From JAMZMI01 sp039970095 (lineage in GTDB: Bacteria; Bacteroidota; Bacteroidia; Cytophagales; Cyclobacteriaceae), in assembly GCA_039970095.1 (NCBI GenBank), contig JBDVMP010000018.1:1-64000 (forward strand): 64,000 nucleotides of DNA, written 5' to 3'. Made by a program: the position numbers and the translations under genes. Below, one piece after another: positions 18,875 to 27,502 of the stretch (within the stretch, counting starts at the first letter, position 1; each line of letters opens with the position of its first letter). The notes beneath the pieces were generated by a model. The model had not been told where the DNA came from, ran no database searches, and saw nothing but the letters and a program-made list of their open reading frames with translations.

Positions 18875-19606
18875 TTATCTGGTGGTTGGCGTTTTTACCT
18901 GAGATTGCATTCGGTCGCCTTCTATAAGCTCATCAATATCTATAAAAAAGGCCATTTGCCCCTCATACCTGACCACACCTTTGATATAAGTTTCTTCACG
19001 TGGTAGTTCCGTCACGGTACCTGATGCTACTTCAATATCTGAACCATTTACGCGTATGTTTCCAGGAACTTGCGGAAGCAAGATCCCCACGGTGAATCTC
19101 TCACTGGAGACAATCATGGTATATGTATAAGCAGCGCTTGGTTTCTCTAAACCGAGTTTCTGCGCCAGGTCGATTAAAATGATGCTATTGTTTCTGATAG
19201 TGGCAATACCGGGAATGTAGTCGGGTGTCCTGGGAACGGCGGTCACCTGCGGTGTTTTTACCACTTCGTTTACCTTGTTTATTTCCACAGCAAAGTCATT
19301 TCCGGAAAGGTTAAAAACCACCAGATGGGCTTTGGTGTCTGCTAGTGATGTTATTTCTGTTCTGAACTTTTGGTGAAGGGCTTCTCTTCTCAGCACTTCA
19401 TCCGGAGAAATTAAACCCTCTGTCTGAGCCTTCGTTGTTTTAGGTTTTTGGCTTTGTTTCTTTTTAGCTTTTACCGTCGCTTTTGGGGCATGCTTTGGTT
19501 CAATTAACTTTTTGGGCGCAATTTTTTTCTTCTTCTGTATTGTGGTTTTATCCTTCACCAGAGGAGGAGCCGACTTTGTTTTTTTAAGGTTGTTTCCCAG
19601 TGCCAT
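18875..19606 (-). CDS. CheW-like coupling protein with lysine-rich N-terminal tail
   Basis: This 243-residue protein has a normal CheW domain from about residue 93 (AHLVVFNLSGNDFAVEI...GIATIRNNSIILIDL). Before it lies an unusual tail: about 20 of the first 60 residues are lysine, with Pro, Ala and Thr and almost no acidic residues. Such a tail could bind nucleoid DNA or act as the basic peptide that stimulates a ParA ATPase. The ATG overlaps the parA stop as TAATG, so the two are translationally coupled. This resembles known ParA/chemotaxis pairs (ParC-ParP in Vibrio, PpfA-TlpT in Rhodobacter) in logic. The tail itself is not one I can assign to a family. Confidence 0.88.
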   Translation of the reverse strand: MALGNNLKKTKSAPPLVKDKTTIQKKKKIAPKKLIEPKHAPKATVKAKKKQSQKPKTTKAQTEGLISPDEVLRREALHQKFRTEITSLADTKAHLVVFNLSGNDFAVEINKVNEVVKTPQVTAVPRTPDYIPGIATIRNNSIILIDLAQKLGLEKPSAAYTYTMIVSSERFTVGILLPQVPGNIRVNGSDIEVASGTVTELPREETYIKGVVRYEGQMAFFIDIDELIEGDRMQSQVKTPTTR

Positions 19607-20352
19607 TACTTTATTGTTTTCAAAAGCTCTTTGGTGAATGATCTGTAGTCCTGTGCGCTTGATGAAGACGGGGAGTAAGTAAGCACACTTTGTCCAAAAG
19701 AGGGTGCCTCAGAAGCGCGAACATTTGTTCTGATATAATTTGAAAAAATTTTGTAGGTGTAATTTTCCCTGATGTGATCCATGATTTCATTGCTGAGCTT
19801 GCGACGTTTGTCTAGCATGACCGGCAATATCCCCAAAACTGCCAGTTTGGGGTTTGAGGTGTTACGGATTTTTTCGATGGTATCTGATATGAGATCCAGA
19901 CCCTGAAGGCTGAGTACCTCCATTTGCATGGGAATGATAATTTTGTCAGCACAAGTGAGTGCATTTATAGTCATGAGTGAAAGCGACGGAGGGCAATCAA
20001 TCAAAATATGATCATAATCGTTTTTGACCTCATCGAGAATTCCCTGCAGGATTGACTCGCGATTGTGCTCTTCGGCAATGGCCAGCTCCAGATCAGCGAG
20101 TGATACATCGGAAGGGGCAATATCCAGCTCTTCGCGTGATACGATTATGTCTGTTATTGCTACTTCACCCTGGATAACCTCTGCCATGCTACTTTCGGCA
20201 TGCTGTATGCCCAAAGAATATCCCAAGCTTCCCTGAGCATCCATATCTACAAGCAAAACACGTTTTTTGGATTCACTCAGTCCTCGACCAAGGTTGATTG
20301 TCGTGGTGGTTTTTCCAGTTCCTCCTTTTTGGTTGACAATTGCTATGATCAT
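19606..20352 (-). CDS. ParA-family ATPase of the chemosensory locus
   Basis: This 248-residue protein has the deviant Walker A QKGGTGKTTTTIN with signature lysine K9 and K14. It also has VLLVDMDAQGSLG, ILIDCPPSLSLM and the C-terminal RASEAPSFGQSV motif of ParA/Soj proteins. No parB or parS-like site is nearby; its partner gene is the basic-tailed CheW. It probably positions or partitions chemosensory arrays along the nucleoid or poles, rather than segregating the chromosome. A 177-base gap upstream probably holds its promoter, though I saw no consensus match. Confidence 0.92.
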   Translation of the reverse strand: MIIAIVNQKGGTGKTTTTINLGRGLSESKKRVLLVDMDAQGSLGYSLGIQHAESSMAEVIQGEVAITDIIVSREELDIAPSDVSLADLELAIAEEHNRESILQGILDEVKNDYDHILIDCPPSLSLMTINALTCADKIIIPMQMEVLSLQGLDLISDTIEKIRNTSNPKLAVLGILPVMLDKRRKLSNEIMDHIRENYTYKIFSNYIRTNVRASEAPSFGQSVLTYSPSSSSAQDYRSFTKELLKTIK

Positions 20353-20529
20353 GAGAAAGTTTGCACCGCTTAGTTAGGTTAAACTTAAAGAGTTCTTGAT
20401 TGAATTTTAAAATAAATTCGTTCAATACGCTCTGGCCATGGGTGTGCTGGCAGAAAAACGGATGATCTGGAATTTGGAATGTTGGTTGTGCCCTTTATAC
20501 AGATTAAAATGAAGGTTTTTGAAATCGTT

Positions 20530-20949
20530 CTAAGACAAGACCCTCGTTTTCAATCGGCTTTGAGCGGCGATTACTTTTAGTTCTTCGGTTGTACGCATAC
20601 AAAATGGGAGACTCAATAGGTCGCTAAAGTCTTCACCGCATTCCAGCATGTCTTCATCATACTCATCGTAATACCAGTTTACCCGAATCTTAGTGCCGGA
20701 TTTTTCGAAGGTCTTCACCTTTTTGAGAATTTCATAAATACACTTCGCACTAGATGTATTGAACATACTGAAACACATATTTACAACCAGATGTTTCGGC
20801 GTAGACGGACAGTTTGTGAGGTTGTCCATAATCGGTTTGTAGAAGGAAATGCTATGATCGGGAGAGGATAAACCCTTGATGTCTAAACGACCCCTGTCCA
20901 GATCTAACCTGACTAATGGGGTTTTGTTGGTTGGTTTGATTAATAGCAT
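20530..20949 (-). CDS. SiaC-like (DUF1987) regulatory phosphoprotein
   Basis: This 139-residue protein matches the SiaC/DUF1987 family in length and wording: TPLVRLDLDRGRLDIKGLS, SISFYKPIMDNL, FNTSSAKCIYEILKKV, NWYYDEYDEDMLECGEDF. The phosphorylatable residue of SiaC corresponds to T65 in FNTSSAK. In Pseudomonas SiaC is phosphorylated by kinase SiaB and dephosphorylated by PP2C enzyme SiaA, controlling a cyclic-di-GMP synthase. Here a PP2C gene is at 9440-10225, but no SiaB or diguanylate cyclase is seen. It lies between chemoreceptor and parA genes on the same strand. Confidence 0.82.
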   Translation of the reverse strand: MLLIKPTNKTPLVRLDLDRGRLDIKGLSSPDHSISFYKPIMDNLTNCPSTPKHLVVNMCFSMFNTSSAKCIYEILKKVKTFEKSGTKIRVNWYYDEYDEDMLECGEDFSDLLSLPFCMRTTEELKVIAAQSRLKTRVLS

Positions 20950-21060
20950 ATAGGTTGAAAATATAGGTGACCATGATAAGGCTTCTTGACGCCAACTACT
21001 AGCATTATTCGTTTAAGGGACTTATCAAATCGACCAAATAGAACATAAATAGTTTTCTGG

Positions 21061-23586
21061 CTATTCCTCTATGTTGATGTGATTGGCCTCTTTGGTAATG
21101 TCTCTTGAGATACCGAATGTACCAATGATTTTGCCGTCAGTATCTTTGAGAGGCATTTTGGTGGTGGAGACAGTTTTTACTGACCCATCTGGTTGATCTA
21201 CTTTCTCAACCAAATTCATTAATGGCTCGCCTGTATTGATAATTCTTTGCTCGTCTTCATAGGCTTTTTGTGCATGGTCGCTGTAGAAGTCAAAGTCGGA
21301 CTTACCGATCATTTCTTCCAAGTTCTCAACGAGATGTCCGTAAGACTTGCTCACTCGGGTAAACTTGCTGTCTTTATCCTTGAAATAGATGTAGTCCGGC
21401 ATATTGTTGAGAAGAGCGTCGAGATAACTTTTTTCCTTTTCGAACATCATTTGGTTCATTTTCAGGTCTGTGATGTCTCGAGATATTCCGAAGGTACCAA
21501 TGATGTTTCCATCTACGTCTTTGAGAGGCATTTTAGTGGTGGACAGGTATTTAATCTCACCATTTTTGAGATCCGCTTTTTGCACGATGTTGATCAGAGG
21601 CTTATTGGTGCGGATTATTTGTTGTTCTTCTTCATAAGCTACACGAGCATGCTGTCCATGGAAGTCAAAATCAGATTTTCCTAAAATCTCATTTTGGTGG
21701 TCCATTCCAAAACGCGTAATGTGAGATTGGCTGTTTCTGATAAACTTACTGTCTTTGTCTTTGAAGTAGATAAAATCAGGGCTGTTGTCCAGCAGAGCGT
21801 CCAGTAGGCTTTTCTCCTTTTCGTAAGCTTCGCGCATTTGAAACAGTGCGTTGTTTTGTTGGCTTTGTCCGGAGAGTCTAACCATGCTGATCCCTTCGCT
21901 GAATTTTTCTGCCACTTCGGCCAGACTTTGGGCCTTTTCATTATAGCTGCCCATTCCGGACGACAACTCTGAAGCAGAGCTGGCCACTTCTTCTGTGCCA
22001 GCAGCGGTTTGCTCGGCAATGACCACAACACTTTCGGTGATGGTCACCACGTTGTTGATGCTGCTAATCTGGTTTTGTGCCGAAGTGAGTATGTCTTCAG
22101 AGAAGCTTAATGTATTATTAGAAGAATTTAGAATTTCTTTGAAAGACGTTGAGGCGGTCTGAGATGTTTCTTCTCCTCCTTTGACGACCTTTTTCATTTG
22201 CTCCATTACTTTCACAGCGTCTTCAGTATCTGCATGTACACTGTTAACGAGTTTTTCAATTTCCTTTGCCGACTTTCTGGAGTCTTCGGCCAGCTTTCTT
22301 ATTTCCTCTGCTACTACGGCAAAACCTCGTCCAGAATCTCCTGCTTGCGCTGCTTCAATGGCTGCATTGAGGGCTAAAAGGTTTGTTTGCGCCGCTATTT
22401 CCGTTATCACACTGAGCGCACTTGATATTTCGCTGCTTCGCTCATTTAGCACTTGCATGGAGGAGTCCGTTTTGTTACTAAACTCGGAAATTTCCTTCAT
22501 GCTGTTGACCACATTATCTATTAGGTTCATGCCGTTTTCGCTGCTTTTAGCTCCGGTTTTGGCAGCTTCATTGATGGCTTCAGACTTGATGACCATCTTT
22601 TTGGAGTCTTCCAGAATCCTTTCCATAAGTGCGGAGGATTCATCAACTTTTGAGACTTGGTTTTGTGCTCCATTGCTCATCTGAGCAATGGCAGAAGCGA
22701 TCTCATTGGTGTTGGCGTTCATCTCTTCGCCGGTTACTTTCATTTCAGTAGCAGACTCGTCGATGACCTTCACATTTTCAGAGATCTGATGAAGAAGGCC
22801 GTCAAGGTTGTCTAAAGCCAGGTTAAGGTTGGTAGCCATGGTTTTTATTTCTCCCTTAGCTTCTTCTTTGTAGCGTAGCGTTAAATCACCAGAAGACATG
22901 GCTTTTACTATTTTGTTGATTGCTGCAAATGGAGTAGCAATACTTTCAAGCAGCTGATTTACGTTTGACGAAAGTCTCAGCCATACGCCCTCTTTGCCGG
23001 ATAGCCCGATACGTTCATTAAAGTGACCATCTTCCCCGGCACTTTTTACCACTTCATTGGTTTCACCCACCATCATTTTTAAGTTTTGGCGCATGCTGAT
23101 CAAAGAGTTTCCGAGTAAATCGTTTTCTCCTTTGGTATGGTACTCAGTGTCAAGGTTACCTTGAGAAATATCCTGCGCGAAAGAAGCAGCCTGCTTAACA
23201 GCCTCCAACAGGCTATTCATAGCCACAGATAACAACCCGACCTCATCTTGCCGCTTGATCAAATCCTCTGGAATGTTACTTACTTCTCCAGAGGTCAGAA
23301 GGCTCACTCGTTTGGATATTCGGTGGATCGGTATGCTGAGTATGATGAAGCAATACCTGAAATATGCCGATGTAACAAGGCAGCCTAGAGGTAAAACCCA
23401 GGCTAAATGTATAAGTCCTTTTTCAGCCACAAAATATCCAAAAACGGACATCATGATAAGAAGTACGATCAGTGGCCATGACAGCTTAAATAGTAGCGTT
23501 TTTTTGAACAATAGCCTTACCGACATGAAACTTAGCGGTGCGGCAATTAAAAGAAGGATTAGGGTAAAAATTGAAAAATCACTCAT
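21061..23586 (-). CDS. Methyl-accepting chemoreceptor with C-terminal tandem PAS domains
   Basis: This 841-residue receptor has three hydrophobic N-terminal helices (about 4-27, 33-53, 58-85) and no large periplasmic sensor domain. HAMP-like segments follow (about 85-265), then a long signalling hairpin (about 266-570) whose tip is TEIAAQTNLLALNAAIEAA. Two PAS domains lie at the C-terminus (591-708 and 717-833). The PAS pair is a duplication: ALLDNSPDFIYFKDKDSKF versus ALLNNMPDYIYFKDKDSKF, each ending in GTFGISRDIT. The C-terminal arm counts to about 158 residues past the tip, which fits the 44-heptad class. Sensing is probably intracellular. It follows cheW by 46 bases. Confidence 0.92.
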   Translation of the reverse strand: MSDFSIFTLILLLIAAPLSFMSVRLLFKKTLLFKLSWPLIVLLIMMSVFGYFVAEKGLIHLAWVLPLGCLVTSAYFRYCFIILSIPIHRISKRVSLLTSGEVSNIPEDLIKRQDEVGLLSVAMNSLLEAVKQAASFAQDISQGNLDTEYHTKGENDLLGNSLISMRQNLKMMVGETNEVVKSAGEDGHFNERIGLSGKEGVWLRLSSNVNQLLESIATPFAAINKIVKAMSSGDLTLRYKEEAKGEIKTMATNLNLALDNLDGLLHQISENVKVIDESATEMKVTGEEMNANTNEIASAIAQMSNGAQNQVSKVDESSALMERILEDSKKMVIKSEAINEAAKTGAKSSENGMNLIDNVVNSMKEISEFSNKTDSSMQVLNERSSEISSALSVITEIAAQTNLLALNAAIEAAQAGDSGRGFAVVAEEIRKLAEDSRKSAKEIEKLVNSVHADTEDAVKVMEQMKKVVKGGEETSQTASTSFKEILNSSNNTLSFSEDILTSAQNQISSINNVVTITESVVVIAEQTAAGTEEVASSASELSSGMGSYNEKAQSLAEVAEKFSEGISMVRLSGQSQQNNALFQMREAYEKEKSLLDALLDNSPDFIYFKDKDSKFIRNSQSHITRFGMDHQNEILGKSDFDFHGQHARVAYEEEQQIIRTNKPLINIVQKADLKNGEIKYLSTTKMPLKDVDGNIIGTFGISRDITDLKMNQMMFEKEKSYLDALLNNMPDYIYFKDKDSKFTRVSKSYGHLVENLEEMIGKSDFDFYSDHAQKAYEDEQRIINTGEPLMNLVEKVDQPDGSVKTVSTTKMPLKDTDGKIIGTFGISRDITKEANHINIEE

Positions 23587-23632
23587 TGCTGGTTGTTATT
23601 TGGGTTTGCTGGTTATGGGGTTGGAAAGTTTG

Positions 23633-24160
23633 TTAAATCATTTTTAATATATCAACTAAAAAGATCATTTGATCTTCGTGTTTGGCAATTCCGACAATGA
23701 ACTCATCGTCTTCAGTTAAGTTTTGTAAGACGGAGGCAGACTTGTTGATACTGGGTTCTTCAATCATGACTGTTTTGGGCACTGTTTTAACTAAAATTCC
23801 GGCTTGAAATTCTTCACTGTTGATTACCAGAACGAAAGCCGTGTGGTTTGGAGTTTTTGCTGGTGAAGTGGATACTCTGGATTCAGCGTCCACGATGCTA
23901 ATCACAGAGCCTCGCACATTCGTCACACCCAAAATGTAATCTTGTGTTTGGGGAATGGGAGAAATATCCGGGGCGTTTACTACTTCTTTCACGTCATGGA
24001 TGGGTGCTCCGTATTGCTGATCGCCCAGCTGGAATACCACGATGGCTTCCTTTTTTATCGTGTCCTGCGTGCCGTGAACCAGTTGGGTTTTTTCGGCATG
24101 ATCAACCCAGCTTTTTCCTTCAGGTATCAATGAATTTGTATTTTGGGAAGGTTTACTCAC
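23633..24160 (-). CDS. cheW: CheW coupling protein
   Basis: This 175-residue protein is a CheW domain (from about residue 40: AIVVFQLGDQQYGAPIHDV, then YILGVTNVRGSVISIVD) after a short polar N-terminal segment. It links receptors to CheA. It lies between the two chemoreceptor genes, 7 bases after the upstream one, so the three form a receptor-coupler-receptor unit. Unlike the CheW-like protein at 18875-19606, it has no lysine-rich tail. Confidence 0.93.
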   Translation of the reverse strand: MSKPSQNTNSLIPEGKSWVDHAEKTQLVHGTQDTIKKEAIVVFQLGDQQYGAPIHDVKEVVNAPDISPIPQTQDYILGVTNVRGSVISIVDAESRVSTSPAKTPNHTAFVLVINSEEFQAGILVKTVPKTVMIEEPSINKSASVLQNLTEDDEFIVGIAKHEDQMIFLVDILKMI

Positions 24161-24167
24161 GTAAGTT

Positions 24168-26675
24168 TTAACTTAATCTAAACTTGCTTATTCTCTCATT
24201 CAAACCTACTGCGACCTGAGATAGGTCTGCTGTCTTCTCATTGTAGTTGTCCATACCGGCCGAAAGCTCGGTGGCAGAACTTGCAATTTCCTCAGTGCCC
24301 GCAGCAGTTTGCTCAGCTATTACCACCACAGATTCGGTGATGGTCACTACGTGTTTGATAGCATCTATTTGCTGGAGCACATGGTTTCTGATTTCGTCTG
24401 ATACGTTGAGATTGGCATTGGCCGACTCATATATTTCGTTGAATGCATCCGAAGCATGTTTTGTGGCATCCTCCCCACTTTGTACACTGGCCTTCATCAT
24501 TTCTATGGCTGTACTGGCACTGGATACATCCTTCTTCACGTCCAGAATAAGCTTTTCTATTTCTTTCGCCGATTTGCGAGAGTCCTCGGCCAGCTTGCGA
24601 ATTTCCTCAGCCACCACTGCAAAGCCACGTCCTGCATCCCCAGCCTGGGCGGCTTCTATGGCGGCATTGAGTGCCAGTAAGTTTGTTTGAGCTGCAATTT
24701 CGGTTATGACCGAAAGGACACTGGAGATCTCATTCGAACGATCCGTTAGGACCTGAATGGAGTTGTAAGTTTCGCCCGAAAAAGCAGAAATATCACGCAT
24801 GCTAAACCCTGCCTTTTTTACCAACTTCAGCCCTTTGTCGCTGTTGTCGGAGACCTCCTGGGCTACACTTTTGATTTTATCGGCCTGATCTCCCATCTTG
24901 TTTGAGGACCTGAGGATTCCTTCTACCAGGTTGGAAGACTCATCTACTTTTGTCACCTGATTTTGTGCTCCACGGCTCATTTCTGAAATAGAAGAGGCAA
25001 TTTCACGGGTGTTGAGAGTCATCTCTTCATTTACACCGAGCATTTCCACAGCAGAATCAGCCACACGCTTGGATCCTGCCAAAATTCCCTTGATCAGGTC
25101 GCTGATGTTATCAAGGGCGGAATTTAGGTTGTTGGAGAGTACCTGTATATCTCCTTGTACATTGCTGCTAAACCTTACGGTGAGGTCCCCATCAGCCATG
25201 GCGTTTACCACATGGTTTATTTCTTTGAATGGGTTTGCCAGAGAGTCGAGAAGCGAGTTTATCGAATCGCTAAGCTCTTTCCACGCACCATTTTCCCAGT
25301 CAGTCTCAATCCGCGCGGTGCTTAGTTCGCCGGATTCTCCTGCTCTTTTCACCACAGTGTTGGTTTCACTGATAACTGTCTCCAGGTTTTCGCGCATGCG
25401 CAAAAGTGCATACCCCAGCATATCCCGATCGCTCGATACTTCAAAAGATTCTGACAGGTTGCCTAGACCAATCTGATGTGCAAAGTTTGACTTATATATC
25501 AACTGATCCATTAGGTGATTTGCGGAAGTTGCCAGCTGACCGATTTCGTCTGAGGACTTGAAGTCCAGCCTGTTTTCCACATCTAAATCTCCCGTTGACA
25601 GCCGTTGTAGCATTTCGCTTGATTGATCCAATGATCTGGCGATGGAGGTAGCAATTTTGTAGGTAATGATAATGAGTATTATCAGCCCGATCAGTCCCAC
25701 AGCAATAGTTGCAAAGAATGTTCTGGCGATGGGGCCGGTTATTTCCTTGATGGGGATTTCCAAACCGGCAGACCATGGGGATTTCGAATATCCAATTTCT
25801 ATAGGAGCAAAAGCGATCATCACCTCTTCCTTGCCAAAACCAGCGTTATTTGCAGTAAAAGACGTTGTTTCTCCGTTAGCGATGATTGACTTTAAGTCAA
25901 AACCCAGACTTTGATAAAACGGCAATGAATCCAATGGCTGGTTGGCATATTTAAGGTTTTCGTGGGTAATTACGGTTCCTTTGTTTGAAACAAGGAAAGC
26001 AAAGCCTCTATCGAAAAAGTCTATCTCAGACATTGATTCAAAGTCATCCAAAAACATGTCTGTTCCGATCAGTCCGGCAAATTTTCCATCTAGCATGATG
26101 GGGGCTTCCGGAGAAACACCCAGCAACAATTCGTCTGATTTTCCTCCATAGGCAGCAAATTTGTAGGGCTCGCCAATGATTTCTTGCGGGTTTTGTTTGA
26201 TGTAGGAATACAGCCCCGTTTCAGGGTCGCCGTTCAGGTTATCCAGACGAATGTGCTCCTGAACATCACCATCATCGAGGTAATAGGTGGCCCTTTCACG
26301 ACCGAAGGGTTTGTCCCACTCCGGGTCTATGGACCAGAGCTCGTAACTCATCCAGGCGGCCTCATATTTGGGGTTTGATTTGAGGGCGCCAATCATGATT
26401 TGTTTTCTAACTTCAGTTCTTTGGTCTGCGGGAAGAGAAAGCGCGGCTTCCATGGCTGTGGCCATAGACCGAGTCACGGCAATGTCTTCACTCAAAATCC
26501 TGGAGATTTCATTTGCCTTCTGGCTTGCAGCTGTATTTACCAGCTTCCACCCCTCTTCTATCGCCTGATTTCGCAGGCTCAGTGTGATATAGCCCAGCGT
26601 AAACACGTACGTCAGTATCATGGTGCCTATGATAAACACCATCATTTTTTTTCGAATGCTAAAATTCAAGTTCAT
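24168..26675 (-). CDS. Methyl-accepting chemoreceptor with Cache sensor domain
   Basis: This 835-residue receptor has a first membrane helix (about 12-34) and an extracytoplasmic double-Cache-type domain (about 40-315, with PEAPIMLDGKFAGLIGTDMF and FAFLVSNKGTVITHE). A second membrane helix (about 320-343), HAMP segments and a signalling hairpin with the same TEIAAQTNLLALNAAIEAA tip follow. Its signalling part is closely similar to that of the receptor at 21061-23586, including VVTITESVVVIAEQTAAGT. It has no PAS extension. Cache domains bind small ligands such as amino or organic acids; the ligand is not evident. It is the first gene of the chemosensory run. Confidence 0.93.
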   Translation of the reverse strand: MNLNFSIRKKMMVFIIGTMILTYVFTLGYITLSLRNQAIEEGWKLVNTAASQKANEISRILSEDIAVTRSMATAMEAALSLPADQRTEVRKQIMIGALKSNPKYEAAWMSYELWSIDPEWDKPFGRERATYYLDDGDVQEHIRLDNLNGDPETGLYSYIKQNPQEIIGEPYKFAAYGGKSDELLLGVSPEAPIMLDGKFAGLIGTDMFLDDFESMSEIDFFDRGFAFLVSNKGTVITHENLKYANQPLDSLPFYQSLGFDLKSIIANGETTSFTANNAGFGKEEVMIAFAPIEIGYSKSPWSAGLEIPIKEITGPIARTFFATIAVGLIGLIILIIITYKIATSIARSLDQSSEMLQRLSTGDLDVENRLDFKSSDEIGQLATSANHLMDQLIYKSNFAHQIGLGNLSESFEVSSDRDMLGYALLRMRENLETVISETNTVVKRAGESGELSTARIETDWENGAWKELSDSINSLLDSLANPFKEINHVVNAMADGDLTVRFSSNVQGDIQVLSNNLNSALDNISDLIKGILAGSKRVADSAVEMLGVNEEMTLNTREIASSISEMSRGAQNQVTKVDESSNLVEGILRSSNKMGDQADKIKSVAQEVSDNSDKGLKLVKKAGFSMRDISAFSGETYNSIQVLTDRSNEISSVLSVITEIAAQTNLLALNAAIEAAQAGDAGRGFAVVAEEIRKLAEDSRKSAKEIEKLILDVKKDVSSASTAIEMMKASVQSGEDATKHASDAFNEIYESANANLNVSDEIRNHVLQQIDAIKHVVTITESVVVIAEQTAAGTEEIASSATELSAGMDNYNEKTADLSQVAVGLNERISKFRLS

Positions 26676-26835
26676 TGCTAGTTAGGTTGGTGCGGTGATG
26701 GTCTCTAAGCGAAACAGCTATTAAAGAAAGTTATTTTGGATGAGAAAACCTCCTTATTTCGATAACTCGGGAAATTTCTATGATGAGTGAGCAGAGCACA
26801 GGGAAACCGAAAAGCAAGTCGGTAATTTTCCAGAA

Positions 26836-27231
26836 CTAAACAGCCTTTGAGCGGAGCAGTAGTTTTTCTATAAATGCGGAATTGAGTTTTATCCCTTCTT
26901 CAAAAGAAATGAATTTTCCTTCTGATTGGAGTATGAGGTCAGGCTTGGTTTCTATACGCAGCGAACGAAATGCAATGGGCCAGGCGTAGGATTCCAACTT
27001 ATACCTAAAATGGATTATGATCCCTTTCGGTCGTAGTTCAATGTTGGCATACGTTTTATAATGAGCAGCTTTGAGGTATTCCTGAAATTCATCGCTGATC
27101 GCTGCTATGGGCATGCGTTTTGAGCCAATACCGCCCATTTTTAGTCTTTCCAAAAGCGAATAAGGCTCTCCTACAAGTTGGTCTATTTGAAGGGTAACTT
27201 CTCTGCTGGTATATGTCGTTTCGAGAATCAC
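26836..27231 (-). CDS. Hypothetical protein
   Basis: This 131-residue soluble protein has no signal peptide and no motif I recognise. It has a mixed alpha/beta composition, with strands such as TYANIELRPKGIIIHFRYKL. It is the last gene of a minus-strand unit, 3 bases after the small two-helix membrane protein gene, which supports it being real. Confidence 0.65.
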   Translation of the reverse strand: MILETTYTSREVTLQIDQLVGEPYSLLERLKMGGIGSKRMPIAAISDEFQEYLKAAHYKTYANIELRPKGIIIHFRYKLESYAWPIAFRSLRIETKPDLILQSEGKFISFEEGIKLNSAFIEKLLLRSKAV

Positions 27232-27234
27232 GGG

Positions 27235-27492
27235 TTATTCTATGATTTCAGGTTGAGCATTTACAGCTCCCCGGTAGCCCAGGTACCCGCCAAAAGCAGC
27301 ACCGGCAATGGCCAAAAGGTAAGCGCCAAATGGATTTGGAAAAAGCTGCATTCCGATGTACAGTCCCACTATTTCCATACTGATCCAAAGCAGCACCATG
27401 TTTATAATGTACCTTGTTGGTCTCAGCCCTTTTTCCAGAACGATGTTTTTGATGGTTCTCCCAAGAGAGATCATTGCAATTATTTCAAGCAT
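27235..27492 (-). CDS. Small two-helix membrane protein
   Basis: This 85-residue protein has hydrophobic segments at about 29-48 and 54-75, the second glycine-rich (AIAGAAFGGYLGYRGA). No family is recognised. It lies between the arylamine N-acetyltransferase gene (10-base gap) and the hypothetical gene at 26836-27231 (3-base gap), so the genes are probably cotranscribed. Confidence 0.65.
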   Translation of the reverse strand: MLEIIAMISLGRTIKNIVLEKGLRPTRYIINMVLLWISMEIVGLYIGMQLFPNPFGAYLLAIAGAAFGGYLGYRGAVNAQPEIIE

Positions 27493-27502
27493 AGATGAAG
27501 TT

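Noticed and set aside
19606..20352. Chromosome partition parA near the replication origin
   Set aside because: No parB, parS-like palindromes, gidA or dnaA lie nearby; the gene is coupled to a CheW-like gene within a chemotaxis locus.
22181..22684. Long plus-strand frame opposite the chemoreceptor gene (and a similar one at 24247-24690)
   Set aside because: Both are antisense readings of the conserved signalling hairpin and resemble each other only because the receptors do.
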